A stretch of 64,000 nucleotides of DNA from Polyangia bacterium (GCA_030430565.1 JAUIKS010000042.1:1-64000), one strand, 5' to 3'. Positions 40,472-48,914 are shown, counted from the stretch's first letter. The notes: generated by a model not told the origin, from the letters alone. Numbers and translations: made by a program.

Positions 40472-41326
40472 TCAGAGCACGATCTCGAGGCGTCGATCCA
40501 GCTCGATCCCGTCGGGCGTCAGCTGCCCGCACAGCGCGTAGGCCTCGACCCCCTTGGCGACGACATCGCGCAGGGTCTCGCTCCACGCGGGATCGATCGC
40601 GTCCGCCGGGACAAAGGCCTCGCAGTCGCCGCGCTGCACGCTGAACACGATCGCGGCGCGCTGCCCTTTTTGGACGACGTCGAGCAGCTCGAGCAGGTGC
40701 TTGCGCCCGCGCGCCGTCACGGCGTCGGGGAACGCCGCGCGCCGCTCGCTGCGTCGCTCGCCGTCGTCATCCTTCGCCGCCTCCGCGACGTCGGCGACAT
40801 CGACGACATCGGCGACATCGGCGACATCGGCGACATCATCGACGTCGTAGATCAGGGTCGTGTTCTTGACCTCGACGTAGACGCGCTCGTCGCCGACGTA
40901 GGCCTCGCCGCGCCGCGGCTTCTTCACGGCCGCGTTCGGCCGACCTCCGCGGGACAGCACGATGTCGACCCGGCTGCGCCCGTTGACGCCGTAGGGCACC
41001 TGCTGCACCACGCGCTCGTAACCCGCGAGCTCTGGGAGCACGCCGGCGCGCAGGCTGTCGACGACCAGCGACTCCGCCCGCGACGTGTCGACGCCGACCC
41101 ACACGCCGTCGAGCTCGATCGCGATCCAGGTCCAGCGAAGCTTCCGCGCGGGGTTGCTCGCCGGCATGATGAGCACCGGCGCCCCCTCGACGAGGCAGCC
41201 GCGCAGCGAGCCGGTGTTGGGGCAGTGCGTGACGACCGTGGTCCCGTCCGCGAGCTCGACATCGGCGAAGAAGCGCTTGTAGCGACGCACGAAGCGACCG
41301 CGCGTCAGCGGTGGTTCAAAGCGCAT
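40472..41326 (-). CDS. sfsA: SfsA family protein with repeat-encoded insertion
   Basis: About 284 aa from ATG 41326. SfsA motifs are clear: RFVRRYKRFFADVELADG, HCPNTGSLRGCL, VGVDTSRAESLVVDSL, the nuclease-like SRVDIVLS and VYVEVKNTTLIYD, and FSVQRGDCEAFVPADAIDP. SfsA has an OB-like plus PD-(D/E)xK-like fold; its physiological role is not settled. Usual length is about 235-245 aa. Here a run of VADVADVADVVDVADV repeats with a following acidic stretch is inserted right after VEVKNTTLIYD, encoded by 9-bp units at about 40793-40850. It converges with the permease gene, 3 bp between stops. Confidence 0.88.
   Translation of the reverse strand: MRFEPPLTRGRFVRRYKRFFADVELADGTTVVTHCPNTGSLRGCLVEGAPVLIMPASNPARKLRWTWIAIELDGVWVGVDTSRAESLVVDSLRAGVLPELAGYERVVQQVPYGVNGRSRVDIVLSRGGRPNAAVKKPRRGEAYVGDERVYVEVKNTTLIYDVDDVADVADVADVVDVADVAEAAKDDDGERRSERRAAFPDAVTARGRKHLLELLDVVQKGQRAAIVFSVQRGDCEAFVPADAIDPAWSETLRDVVAKGVEAYALCGQLTPDGIELDRRLEIVL
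40793..40850 (-). repeat. 9-bp repeat inserted inside sfsA
   Basis: About six copies of gacatcggc or close variants lie in frame inside sfsA and encode an ADV repeat on the minus strand. They sit at the boundary after the VEVKN nuclease motif. Confidence 0.85.
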
Positions 41327-41386
41327 GCGCGCGATGGTGCCGAGCGCCGTCGAGACCCGCAAGCGTCAGCTGCCCGCAAGGACACG

Positions 41387-43168
41387 CTAGAGCTTGTATG
41401 TGTAGCGGAACGTACCGCCTTTACGGGACTTCGGGAATCGCAGCCGCCGGACCGACTTAGCGACGCAGGTCCCCAGCGAAGACCCTGACTGCGACCCGGT
41501 GGGCGACGACTTCTTCACGCGGCCGTTCGGCCCGACGGTCACCTTCAGCCGGACCTTCATGCCGGGCATGCCGTACTTGCTGCAGCGGCTCTTCGGCGAC
41601 GCCCGCGCCATGCGGCTCGAAAAATCTCGGTACGACAGGCGCTTCGGCAGCGAGCTCCCTCCGCTGGGCTCGCTCGCGCCCGCGTCGCCGCGCTCCTCCG
41701 CCCCGCCCGAGTCCGCGGCCTCGCCCGAGTCTTCGACCTCGCCTGTCTCCACCGAGTCGCCCGCGTCGCCCGCGTCGCCCGCGTCTCCCGACGCCCCGGC
41801 GTCATCGGGCTCATCCGCCGCCGACTCCCCGGACGCGACGCTGTCGGCCTCTTCGGCCGCGCTGTCTCCGTCCTCGTCGACGCCTCCCTCGGTCTCGAGC
41901 GCGGGCTCTCCTCCGCCGGTGTCCGCAGCGTCACCGCTCGCGCCCGCCCCCGCGAGGGCGACCGACTTCGCGTCCGACGGCTCCGCCTCGTCGGCGGGAT
42001 CCGAGTTCGAAGCGCTGGCGAGCGCCGGCTTCGCCGGGACACGCGTCTCGTTTTGCTCCCCGAGCGCGTCGGTGATCAGCACGTACGCGAGCACGCCCGC
42101 GAGGATCAACGCGAAGGCCACCACCACCCACAGCAGGAGCGAGCGCTGCTTGGGCGGCGTGGGCTCCGGCGCGACCACGGTGCGCGGCGCCTCTGCCTGC
42201 TCGGCGGCCTGCAGGTCGCGCATCAGCTCGACGATCGTCTGGTAGCGATCCTTGGGACCTTTCTCGAGGGCCTTGAGGACGACGCGCTCGATCGACTCCG
42301 GGATGTCGAGCCCGGGCGCGCGCTGACGCAGGGGCTCGGGCAGCTCGAACAGCTGCTTGTTGAGCACCTCCATGAAGTTGTCGTCGTAGAACGGGACGGT
42401 CCCGCAGATCAGCTTGTAGAGGATGACGCCGACGGCGTAGATGTCGACCCGCGGATCCGGCGTCGCCCCGCGCAGCAGCTCCGGCGCGACGTACTCCGGC
42501 GTCCCCTGAAACGAGCCCGAGTTGATCAACGACGAGTCGCCCGAGCTGCTGTCATCGGTGATCCTGGCGATCCCGAAGTCGAGCACCTTGATGAAGTCCT
42601 GCGAGCCGCCCCGCGAGATGCGGAAGCAATTCTCGGGCTTCATGTCGCGGTGCACCACGCCCTGGGCGTGCGCGGCGGCCAGCGCCGCAGAGATCTGCAC
42701 CCCGAAGCGAACGGCGCGCTGCCAGGGCACCGGGCCGGTGCGGATCAGCGTGACCGAGAGGTCCTCGCCCTCGAGGAACTCCATGACCATAAAGGCCGTG
42801 CCGTCCTCCTCGCCGAAGTCCGTGATGTCGACGACGTTCTCGTGGCGGATCCGCGACGCGGCCTTGGCCTCGCGCAGGAATCGTCGGACCCCGCCCGGCT
42901 GCTCCGCGTAGGCGCTGCCGAGCACCTTGACCGCGACGAGCTTGTCGATGAGGACGTGCCGCCCTAGGTAGACCGCCCCCATGCCGCCGGTCCCGAGCAG
43001 CTCGAGCAGCTCGTAGCGACCCGCGAGCGTCCTGCCGATCAGCTCAGCGGGATCTTCCTCGCCGAAGTCGTCGATGTAGTCGAACGCGGCCGACCGCGCG
43101 CCGCCGCTCGCCGCGTCAGAGCTCGACGCGGGGGGACGCGGGGTAGGGAGTTCGTGGACGGCCGACAT
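41387..43168 (-). CDS. Ser/Thr protein kinase with periplasmic TonB-C-like domain
   Basis: 593 aa. The kinase is complete: GTGGMGAVYLG (glycine loop), VAVK lysine, VHRDMKPENCF, DFGIARI and GTPEYVAPELL. A transmembrane segment lies near residue 350 (LLLWVVVAFALILAGVLAYV), followed by an acidic, Ala/Gly/Asp-rich linker with DAGDAGDAGDS repeats, and a C-terminal domain of about 90 residues with two Cys (SKYGMPGMKVRLKVTVGPNG ... CVAKSVRRLRFPKSRKGGTF) that resembles TonB C-terminal/AgmX domains. The last part would lie in the periplasm and may sense or contact the outer membrane. A candidate promoter motif sits 56 nt upstream. Confidence 0.92.
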   Translation of the reverse strand: MSAVHELPTPRPPASSSDAASGGARSAAFDYIDDFGEEDPAELIGRTLAGRYELLELLGTGGMGAVYLGRHVLIDKLVAVKVLGSAYAEQPGGVRRFLREAKAASRIRHENVVDITDFGEEDGTAFMVMEFLEGEDLSVTLIRTGPVPWQRAVRFGVQISAALAAAHAQGVVHRDMKPENCFRISRGGSQDFIKVLDFGIARITDDSSSGDSSLINSGSFQGTPEYVAPELLRGATPDPRVDIYAVGVILYKLICGTVPFYDDNFMEVLNKQLFELPEPLRQRAPGLDIPESIERVVLKALEKGPKDRYQTIVELMRDLQAAEQAEAPRTVVAPEPTPPKQRSLLLWVVVAFALILAGVLAYVLITDALGEQNETRVPAKPALASASNSDPADEAEPSDAKSVALAGAGASGDAADTGGGEPALETEGGVDEDGDSAAEEADSVASGESAADEPDDAGASGDAGDAGDAGDSVETGEVEDSGEAADSGGAEERGDAGASEPSGGSSLPKRLSYRDFSSRMARASPKSRCSKYGMPGMKVRLKVTVGPNGRVKKSSPTGSQSGSSLGTCVAKSVRRLRFPKSRKGGTFRYTYKL

Positions 43169-43223
43169 GGTTCAGAGCGGCTACCCCCTGCATACACGAA
43201 GTCGCGCCTCAGCCACACCGCTC

Positions 43224-43240
43224 AAACCTGTCTCTTTGTA
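43224..43240 (-). promoter_or_regulatory. Candidate promoter motif upstream of Ser/Thr kinase gene
   Basis: Minus-strand TACAAAGAGACAGGTTT, about 56 nt before the start codon at 43168 and in an AT-rich 50-bp patch. It matches ACAAAAAGACAGGTAT before the vWA lipoprotein gene at 20307 and shares GAGACAGG with the region before the lipoprotein gene at 45203. Confidence 0.35.
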
Positions 43241-43263
43241 CACTTTTACGAAATCGCGCATGC

Positions 43264-44352
43264 TCAAAACCGCATCCCGAGCGCGACGCCCCGGACGCGG
43301 GGTGTGAGGAAGGGCGCGAACGACATCCGCGGGTTCGCGCCCGCGCGCCGCCCCACGACGAGCATCGTGATCCCGGCGCCGAGAGCCGCCCCCGCCAGCA
43401 CGCCGCCGCCGATCGCCAACCCGGCCCCGAGCCGCTCGCGGCCCGCGATCTCGTCCAGCGTGAACGCCGGGATCGGCCCGCCGCTGTCGATCAAGGCCTG
43501 CTGCTCCGAGTTGGCCCGCGCGTAGATCACGACGCCGGTGACCGTCGCCCCGAGCAGCAGCGCGCCGACGCCGGTCGTGACGGCCCCGGCGATCGTCAGT
43601 CGCCGCCCGTCGAGCTCGCCCTCGCCGCGCTCGCTCGAGGGCGCCTCGTCGCCCGTCTCGCTCGGCGGCGGCTCGCCCTCGACGCGCAGCTTGTCGCAGT
43701 CGAGCCCGGGCTCCATGTCCTGCAGCAGCTCGACATCGGCCTGGACCATCGCCCGCAGCTCGCGGGCCTTCCGCGCGTCGCGGTCAACCTCGCCGCCCGC
43801 GCTCGTCGGCTCCTCCTTGATGTACGCGTCGAGGACCCGGCTCGAGGCGCACAGCTGGGCGGTGTCCCCCTTCTCCTCGTAGGCGCTGCGACGGGCGGCG
43901 ACGAGGTCAAAGAGCACGGCAGCGCGACGCTCACGCGGCTCCGCCGGGAGCAGCTCAAAGGCGGTGTAGAACTGGCTCGCGGCTTCCTCGTATTCGCCGC
44001 GATCACGGGCCTCGAGACCCGCCGCGTAGGCCTTCTGCGCCGCCTCGGGAGCCTCTCGGCCGTCCGCGCCCTCGTCGCGGTCCTCGGCGTCGTCGTCGCG
44101 GGTGCGCTTCCTCGCCTTCTTCTTCTTCGCGCCGCGCGTGGCGACCACCAGCGCCGAGACGTGGGTCCCCGCGAGCGCGAGCTGCTGCGCCCCCGCGACC
44201 CCGGGGACAGCCGCGATCGCGGACCCCGCGAGCAGACAGATCGCCGATCTCCACGACCTCTCCGGACAAACTCGAGGAGACCGGCGCGCCGTCTTCGGGC
44301 CCGCGATCGTCGCGGAGCGGCTGCGCCGATTGGCACGACCACTCCGTGACAT
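43264..44352 (-). CDS. Exported protein with TPR-like middle and two membrane segments
   Basis: About 362 aa from ATG 44352 (GTG 44364 is also possible). The N-terminus is a signal peptide (AICLLAGSAIAAVPGVAGAQQ) followed by a Lys/Arg-rich stretch (KKKKARKRTR). Residues about 100-220 are helical with a TPR-like unit (YAAGLEARDRGEYEEAASQFYTAFELLP). Two hydrophobic segments near the C-terminus (VGALLLGATVTGVVIYA and GAGLAIGGGVLAGAALG) precede a short basic end. I do not recognise a named family, though proteins of this layout are common in myxobacteria near Ser/Thr kinases. It is 95 bp upstream of, and codirectional with, the kinase gene. Confidence 0.7.
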   Translation of the reverse strand: MSRSGRANRRSRSATIAGPKTARRSPRVCPERSWRSAICLLAGSAIAAVPGVAGAQQLALAGTHVSALVVATRGAKKKKARKRTRDDDAEDRDEGADGREAPEAAQKAYAAGLEARDRGEYEEAASQFYTAFELLPAEPRERRAAVLFDLVAARRSAYEEKGDTAQLCASSRVLDAYIKEEPTSAGGEVDRDARKARELRAMVQADVELLQDMEPGLDCDKLRVEGEPPPSETGDEAPSSERGEGELDGRRLTIAGAVTTGVGALLLGATVTGVVIYARANSEQQALIDSGGPIPAFTLDEIAGRERLGAGLAIGGGVLAGAALGAGITMLVVGRRAGANPRMSFAPFLTPRVRGVALGMRF

Positions 44353-44519
44353 CGACGTCCCCACTATCGCCGAGGCGTCCCGCCGCGAGCCACCGCTTCG
44401 GACGCCCGCGAGGCGAAAATACGCCGGCCCCGAGGCCGGCTGGCGCGGTGCTGAACGTCACCGCCCGCGCTGGCTCGGATCCGCGCGACGCGACACGCGA
44501 CGCCGCGCGTGTCGACACA

Positions 44520-45098
44520 TCAGGCGCCGGGGAGCAGGTCCGGCCGAACCGCGCGAATGATCTCGGCGCCGGCGCCCGCGAGTAAACGTGACCGATCCGA
44601 CATATCAAACGCCGCGAGCGGACGTGTCGGATCGTTCAGGCTGTGAAAGTCGGTGAGGCGCAGCTGGTGCGGGACGCCGCTGTCGCCGCGGTAGACGAAG
44701 GTCTCGAAGGCCTCCATAGACGGGCGGACGTACAGGCACATCACGTCGGCGGCGGTTCGACCGAGCGCGCCGAGCAGCGCCGGGAGCCCGTGGGCCGTAA
44801 TGAAGGCGGACTTAAAAAACCCGGGCGAGATCAGCAGCACGATGAGGCGCGCCGAGTCGATCGCGCTGCGGAGCGCTCGCCGACCGCGGACGCCCGGGAG
44901 CACTCGCTCGTCGTCCCAGAGGTCGAGCATCCACGCGCGCTGCAGCGGCTTGAGCTGGATCTGCAGCTCACCGAACAAGTCGCGATCTCGGTAGCTGTAG
45001 CCGACGAACACGTTGCTGCGTGATACCGACGTACTCGCCGTCGGGATCTGCGTCCGCCGAACCGGGACTTCCGAGGTCACCTGAGCTGCACCCGCCAT
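44520..45098 (-). CDS. TIR domain protein, possibly lacking the catalytic Glu
   Basis: 192 aa. The start of the domain is VFVGYSYRDRDLFGEL, then LDLWDDERVLPGVRGRRALR and SARLIVLLISPGFFKSAFIT, a clear TIR (TIR_2) pattern with the BB-loop-like DDERVLPG region. In NAD+-cleaving TIR domains the helix after SP-F--S-(F/Y)I carries the catalytic Glu, often in a (K/V)ELP context. Here the sequence reads ITAHGLPALLG, with Gly at that place, so enzymatic NADase activity is doubtful. No effector, NLR or Thoeris partner is visible nearby. It may be an adaptor or a decayed copy. Confidence 0.75.
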   Translation of the reverse strand: MAGAAQVTSEVPVRRTQIPTASTSVSRSNVFVGYSYRDRDLFGELQIQLKPLQRAWMLDLWDDERVLPGVRGRRALRSAIDSARLIVLLISPGFFKSAFITAHGLPALLGALGRTAADVMCLYVRPSMEAFETFVYRGDSGVPHQLRLTDFHSLNDPTRPLAAFDMSDRSRLLAGAGAEIIRAVRPDLLPGA

Positions 45099-45148
45099 GC
45101 CTTGGGTCTATGACGCGGACCCATTCGTGACAAGGGTCTACAGCCCCC

Positions 45149-45156
45149 GAGACAGG
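45149..45156 (+). promoter_or_regulatory. Candidate promoter motif upstream of lipoprotein gene
   Basis: GAGACAGG lies about 50 nt before ATG 45203 in the same relative orientation and distance as similar motifs before the genes at 20307 and 43168. Only the core is shared here, so this is the weakest of the three. Confidence 0.25.
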
Positions 45157-45202
45157 CCCTCGAATATCCCGGGAGCACGTCGTTTCTGCTACGATCTGCG
45201 CC

Positions 45203-45778
45203 ATGCGCCGCTGGCACAGCCTCGTCCCCGCCGTCTTCGTTGCGACCGCGCTCGGCTCCATGAGCTGCTCTCCGCAAGCGCCGAAGTCTGTGAATTCAAC
45301 GAAGAATTCCCCAACTAAGACGACCGCGAACACGCCGACAAACGCCGATACGCCTGGAGCAGATAAAGAAAAACCTGTACAGGCAACTACAAAGACCGCA
45401 AGCGCGTCTGATCCGGGGCAGAGCCTCCCCCCCGATCCTTCGAATGAGTACCGCGACCCTGCGTGGTTCAACGCCGGGATCTTCCCCGGCGCGAAGGTCG
45501 TCAAACGCTCCCGATCACAGCGCGATGACGACGGCTTCTACACGTCACAGTACCTGTTCGAGCTGACCGCAGGCACGACCGAGGAGCAGTGCGTGCAGCG
45601 CCTGCAGGAGATCAGCGAGGGCGTCGTCAACGAGCTCAAGGTCACCAAAGAGGCGAGCCGGTCCAAGCTCAGCGGGAGCGCCGACAGCTACACCGTCACG
45701 CACGTCTGCGGCGCGACCCCCGAGGGCGCGATGCGATCGCTGGTGAGCTACCGGTGGACGCGCCCGCCCAACGGCTGA
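45203..45778 (+). CDS. Hypothetical lipoprotein
   Basis: 191 aa. Signal peptide with a lipobox-like LGSMSC (Cys 22), a Thr/Lys/Asn/Pro linker of unusually low GC (about 45290-45400), then a C-terminal domain of about 110 residues beginning at PAWFNAGIFPGAKVVKRSRS and containing a Cys pair (EEQCVQRL and VTHVCGAT) likely to form a disulfide. No known family was recognised. The lower-GC linker stands out from its surroundings. It is divergent from the TIR gene across 104 bp. Confidence 0.72.
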   Translation: MRRWHSLVPAVFVATALGSMSCSPQAPKSVNSTKNSPTKTTANTPTNADTPGADKEKPVQATTKTASASDPGQSLPPDPSNEYRDPAWFNAGIFPGAKVVKRSRSQRDDDGFYTSQYLFELTAGTTEEQCVQRLQEISEGVVNELKVTKEASRSKLSGSADSYTVTHVCGATPEGAMRSLVSYRWTRPPNG

Positions 45779-45850
45779 GGTCAACCTGTCGCCATGCGCA
45801 TGTCCACGTGAACATGCACGAACAACCAGACGCGAACCAAGGGCCCGCGA

Positions 45851-46810
45851 CTACTTCCGGCGTGAGCGGCCCTTGCCCTTGCCCTTGCCCTTACCCTTGC
45901 CCTTACCCTTGCCCTTGAACTTTTTGGCGCCGGGCTTATTACGGTTGGCGCGCTGCTGGATCTGGCCGTCCTGCTGATACTTCAGCGGCGGCTCGCCGAG
46001 TTCGTAGAGCTGGTCGCCCTCCGTCAGCTGACCCAGCTGCACCACGTTGGCGTGCAGGAAGGGCGCCGCCTGCAGCATCATGCGCTTCTCGACCTGCATG
46101 AGCGCGACCTGCTGGCGTACGGGGATCCGCAGGTTCTTGGCCTCGACCTGCTCGAAGCTCTCGTGGCGCGCGTCGGACCAGGCCGGGTCCGTGGTCACAT
46201 GGTGCATCCGACAGCTCTGCGGTCGAACCTCCCAGATCCGGCAGCGCCCGCGCTCTTGATCGAGGAACGGGCACGGCTCGCCCTTGCGCGCGAACGCCAG
46301 CCGCCCCTCCTGCACCGCCTTGCTGTTCATCCGGATCTTCTGCAGATCCTTGCCCTTGTGGCGCGCCTGAATCTCGTCGAACTGAGCTTGCCCGAGCTCG
46401 GCGACTCGCTGCACGACCTGGGCGAAGTCCGGCCAGACGCGGATCTCGCGGTAGATGACCGCCCCCTCGACGCCGGTGACGCCGAGCGGCATCTCGCGGC
46501 AACACGGCGTCCCCTCGGGCGTCCCCGGGCGCGTCGCCGACTCCAAGCCCATCGCCGCCGAGACCGTCTCGATGTACTCGTCGTGGGCCTTGTGAAGCGC
46601 GCGCACGGCCGCGTCGAAGCCCTTGGGGAGGCGCTTGGTGACGCCGACATCCGCCAGGCCGGGGAGCGCGCCGAGCGTATCGATCGCCTGCTGGATCGCC
46701 TCAGCGCGCGGCTTGCTGGCCTTACGAACCGAGCGCGGGATCCGAGTCGCGCGGTCCCGCGGCATCCTCGAGCGTCTCCCAAACAGCGCGCTGAGCCATT
46801 CCCAGACCAT
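45851..46810 (-). CDS. YkgJ family Cys-cluster (zinc/iron chelating) protein
   Basis: About 319 aa from ATG 46810. The metal-binding cysteines are CCREMPLG near residue 104, CPFLDQERGRCRIWEVRPQSC and the following RMHH, the pattern of the YkgJ/CxxCxxCC family, which is thought to bind zinc or iron. The length exceeds the family core, with about 100 extra N-terminal residues and a C-terminal tail of GKGKGKGK repeats then RSRRK. The repeats come from a 6-bp array (cccttg) at 45873-45918. No signal peptide is obvious; a cytoplasmic protein of unknown substrate. It is divergent from the lipoprotein at 47002. Confidence 0.8.
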   Translation of the reverse strand: MVWEWLSALFGRRSRMPRDRATRIPRSVRKASKPRAEAIQQAIDTLGALPGLADVGVTKRLPKGFDAAVRALHKAHDEYIETVSAAMGLESATRPGTPEGTPCCREMPLGVTGVEGAVIYREIRVWPDFAQVVQRVAELGQAQFDEIQARHKGKDLQKIRMNSKAVQEGRLAFARKGEPCPFLDQERGRCRIWEVRPQSCRMHHVTTDPAWSDARHESFEQVEAKNLRIPVRQQVALMQVEKRMMLQAAPFLHANVVQLGQLTEGDQLYELGEPPLKYQQDGQIQQRANRNKPGAKKFKGKGKGKGKGKGKGKGRSRRK

Positions 46811-46862
46811 GGCTCGCGGTTGTAGCAAACCCCGGACCCATTGTCCCGCAGTGTCCCGCGGC

Positions 46863-46906
46863 GTCCTGTCCACGTCCTGTCCACGTCCTGTCCACGTCCT
46901 ACCCAC
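46863..46906 (+). repeat. Four copies of an 11-bp tandem repeat
   Basis: The unit gtcctgtccac is repeated four times (the fourth degenerate) in the divergent intergenic region between the YkgJ-like gene and the lipoprotein gene at 47002. It could overlap promoter elements for either. Confidence 0.85.
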
Positions 46907-47001
46907 GTCCTTCGACGCCGCCGTGTCCGCCGCCGCTGCGCGCCGCACCTGACCCCGCGATCAGCTTGCACCGGTGCGCCAGCGCGGTTAGCGTGCGCCC
47001 C

Positions 47002-47952
47002 ATGGAACGCACCGGCTCCGCCCGTCGCCCCCTGCTCGGCACCTCCCGCACCATCGCCCTCGCGGCCGCGCTGCTGCTCAGCCTCGGCGCGCCGGCGTGC
47101 AAGAAGTCCTCCGGCACCGACGCCCCCGGCTCCGGCGACAGCGTCGGCGCCGCGAAGGACCCCGCGAGCGCCGGCGTCACGCTCCGTTACAAGACCGCGG
47201 CGCGCTCGCTCAAGAAGAACATCAAGGGCGGCTTCACGGTCTCCAGCAGCCGCGGCGGCGGCTCCGTGAGCGCCGACCTCTCGGGCCAGATCGACTTCAT
47301 CGACAACGGCGGCGGGACGCTCAAGGTCAGCTACAAGGTCACCGAGCTGCGCGACTACAAGTCCGAGATGCCGCAGCCGCCCGGGCAGGATGGCGCCGAG
47401 GCGGGTCCGCCCCCGGACCCCAAGGAGATCGCCAAGACCGTCACCGGCGCGGCGATCATCAACGACCGCGGCGAGCCGGACGAAGAGAAGACCAAGGCGC
47501 TGCCCGAGAACAAGCGCGACGAGAACATGGACCCGCAGGTCGCCAGCGTGATCGGCATCGTCGAGGGCATGCTCGGCGTCCCCGAGCTGCCCGAGGAGGC
47601 CCTCGAGGTCGGCAAGGCGGTCTCCAAGTCTGAGGAGAAAGACATCCCCAGCCCCATCGGCATGAAGATCCCCTCGGAGATCGACACGACGATCAAGCTG
47701 GTCTCCATCGACGAATCCAGCGGCGCGAAGCTCGCGACCATCGAGATCGAGGTCGAGGGCAGCGGCGCCGTCGAGCAGGGTCAGATGGGCATGATCTCCA
47801 TGGACTCGAGCGTGACCCAGACCCTCGTGTTCAACCTCGACGAGCAGCTCCCGGTCAGCGCCAAGGTCCAGAGCACCAACGCCTACACGATCGGCACCCA
47901 GGGCAGCCTCGAGATGAGCTTCAACTACGAGGCGAGCTTCGAGCCCGGCTGA
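47002..47952 (+). CDS. Hypothetical lipoprotein
   Basis: About 316 aa from ATG 47002; an in-frame upstream start at 46966 is less likely. The signal peptide ends in the lipobox LGAPAC (AACKK after it). After a Gly/Ser linker the sequence is a beta-rich extracytoplasmic domain with GGGTLKVSYKVTELRDYKSE, a Pro/Asp-rich loop and ATIEIEVEGSGAV, but no named family was recognised. The genes downstream (queC) follow after 11 bp in the same direction, so the two may be co-transcribed, though no functional link is apparent. Confidence 0.7.
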   Translation: MERTGSARRPLLGTSRTIALAAALLLSLGAPACKKSSGTDAPGSGDSVGAAKDPASAGVTLRYKTAARSLKKNIKGGFTVSSSRGGGSVSADLSGQIDFIDNGGGTLKVSYKVTELRDYKSEMPQPPGQDGAEAGPPPDPKEIAKTVTGAAIINDRGEPDEEKTKALPENKRDENMDPQVASVIGIVEGMLGVPELPEEALEVGKAVSKSEEKDIPSPIGMKIPSEIDTTIKLVSIDESSGAKLATIEIEVEGSGAVEQGQMGMISMDSSVTQTLVFNLDEQLPVSAKVQSTNAYTIGTQGSLEMSFNYEASFEPG

Positions 47953-47963
47953 GCTGAGCGCCC

Positions 47964-48719
47964 GTGCCATCCACCTCTACGGAACCAACGGACGACAGCG
48001 CCTCGCCAGGCGCTGTCGTCTTGCTCAGCGGCGGGCTCGACTCGACCACCGTGCTCGCGCTCGCCCGCGAGCGACACCCCGAGCGCCCGCTCTACGCCCT
48101 CAGCTTTCGCTACGGGCAGCGACACGCCGTCGAGCTCGAGTCCGCGGCTCGGCAGGCGCGTCGCTACGGCGTGGCCGCGCACGAGCGCGTCGACCTCGGG
48201 CACCTCGGGCGCCTGACCGCCTCGACCAGCGCGCTGGTCAAAGGCAGCCCGCACGAGGTCCCCAAGGGGCGCGACGCCGCGACCATCCAGGGCGCCATCC
48301 CGGTCACCTACGTGCCGGCGCGCAACACCCTGTTCCTCGCCTACGGGCTCGCCTGGGCCGAGGCCCTGGGCGTCCGCGAGATCTGGCTCGGCGTCACCGC
48401 CGTCGACTACTCCGGCTACCCCGACTGCCGACCCGAATTTATCGAGTCGTTCGAGCAGACCGCGAACCTCGCGACCAAGCTCGGGGTGCAGGGCCAGCGC
48501 ATCCGCCTCGTCGCGCCGCTGATCTCCTGGTCCAAGGCGCGGATCATCCAAGAGGGCCACGCGCGCGGGGTCGACTACGGCGACACGGTGTCCTGTTATG
48601 CCCCAACGAGCAGCGACGACGCGCCGCTCGCCTGCGGTCAGTGCGACAGCTGCGCGCTGCGTCGCGAAGGCTTTCTCGCGGCCGGCGTCGCGGACCCGAC
48701 GCGCTACGCCCCCGCGTGA
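47964..48719 (+). CDS. queC: 7-cyano-7-deazaguanine synthase QueC
   Basis: 251 aa. The PP-loop is LLSGGLDSTTVLAL near residue 21, followed by the QueC hallmarks RYGQRHAVELE, TYVPARNTLFLAYGLAWAEA, GVTAVDYSGYPDCRPEFI and the zinc site CGQCDSCALRREGF with the earlier CYAP Cys. It makes preQ0 from 7-carboxy-7-deazaguanine using ATP and ammonia, an intermediate of queuosine synthesis and of 7-deazapurine DNA or secondary-metabolite pathways. QueD, QueE and QueF are not encoded in this window. It starts 11 bp after the lipoprotein gene. Confidence 0.95.
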   Translation: MPSTSTEPTDDSASPGAVVLLSGGLDSTTVLALARERHPERPLYALSFRYGQRHAVELESAARQARRYGVAAHERVDLGHLGRLTASTSALVKGSPHEVPKGRDAATIQGAIPVTYVPARNTLFLAYGLAWAEALGVREIWLGVTAVDYSGYPDCRPEFIESFEQTANLATKLGVQGQRIRLVAPLISWSKARIIQEGHARGVDYGDTVSCYAPTSSDDAPLACGQCDSCALRREGFLAAGVADPTRYAPA

Positions 48720-48755
48720 GGCGTCGGTCGTGACGGCTGCGTGTGAGGCCCTGCA

Positions 48756-48914
48756 GTACATCGTCCGCGATCCTCAGCCGCGAGGCGACCGTCGTGCCGC
48801 TGTTCCACCAGGCAGCGCTACCGCTTCGGTCGACCGGAGCTCACGGGCCTCCGCGTCTCCTTCGGCGGCCCCGTCGTCGAGTACGACGAGCTGCGTCTAC
48901 GCGACAAGAAGTGA
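48756..48914 (+). pseudogene. Decayed 3' end of a substrate-binding protein gene
   Basis: Frame 2 reads SSAILSREATVVPLFHQ up to about 48812; frame 3 continues as QRYRFGRPELTGLRVSFGGP from 48813 to a stop at 48912-48914, ending PVVEYDELRLRDKK. Joined, this resembles the conserved C-terminus of family 5 solute-binding proteins (...VVPLFHQ-RYRF-RP-L-GL...). A one-base insertion near 48813 explains the frame change. No start, signal peptide or remainder of the gene is present between queC and this point, so only the tail survives. Confidence 0.55.

Noticed and set aside
44520..45098. Part of an anti-phage TIR system (Thoeris or similar)
   Set aside because: No ThsA-like, Argonaute, STING or NLR partner gene is adjacent, and the catalytic Glu appears absent.
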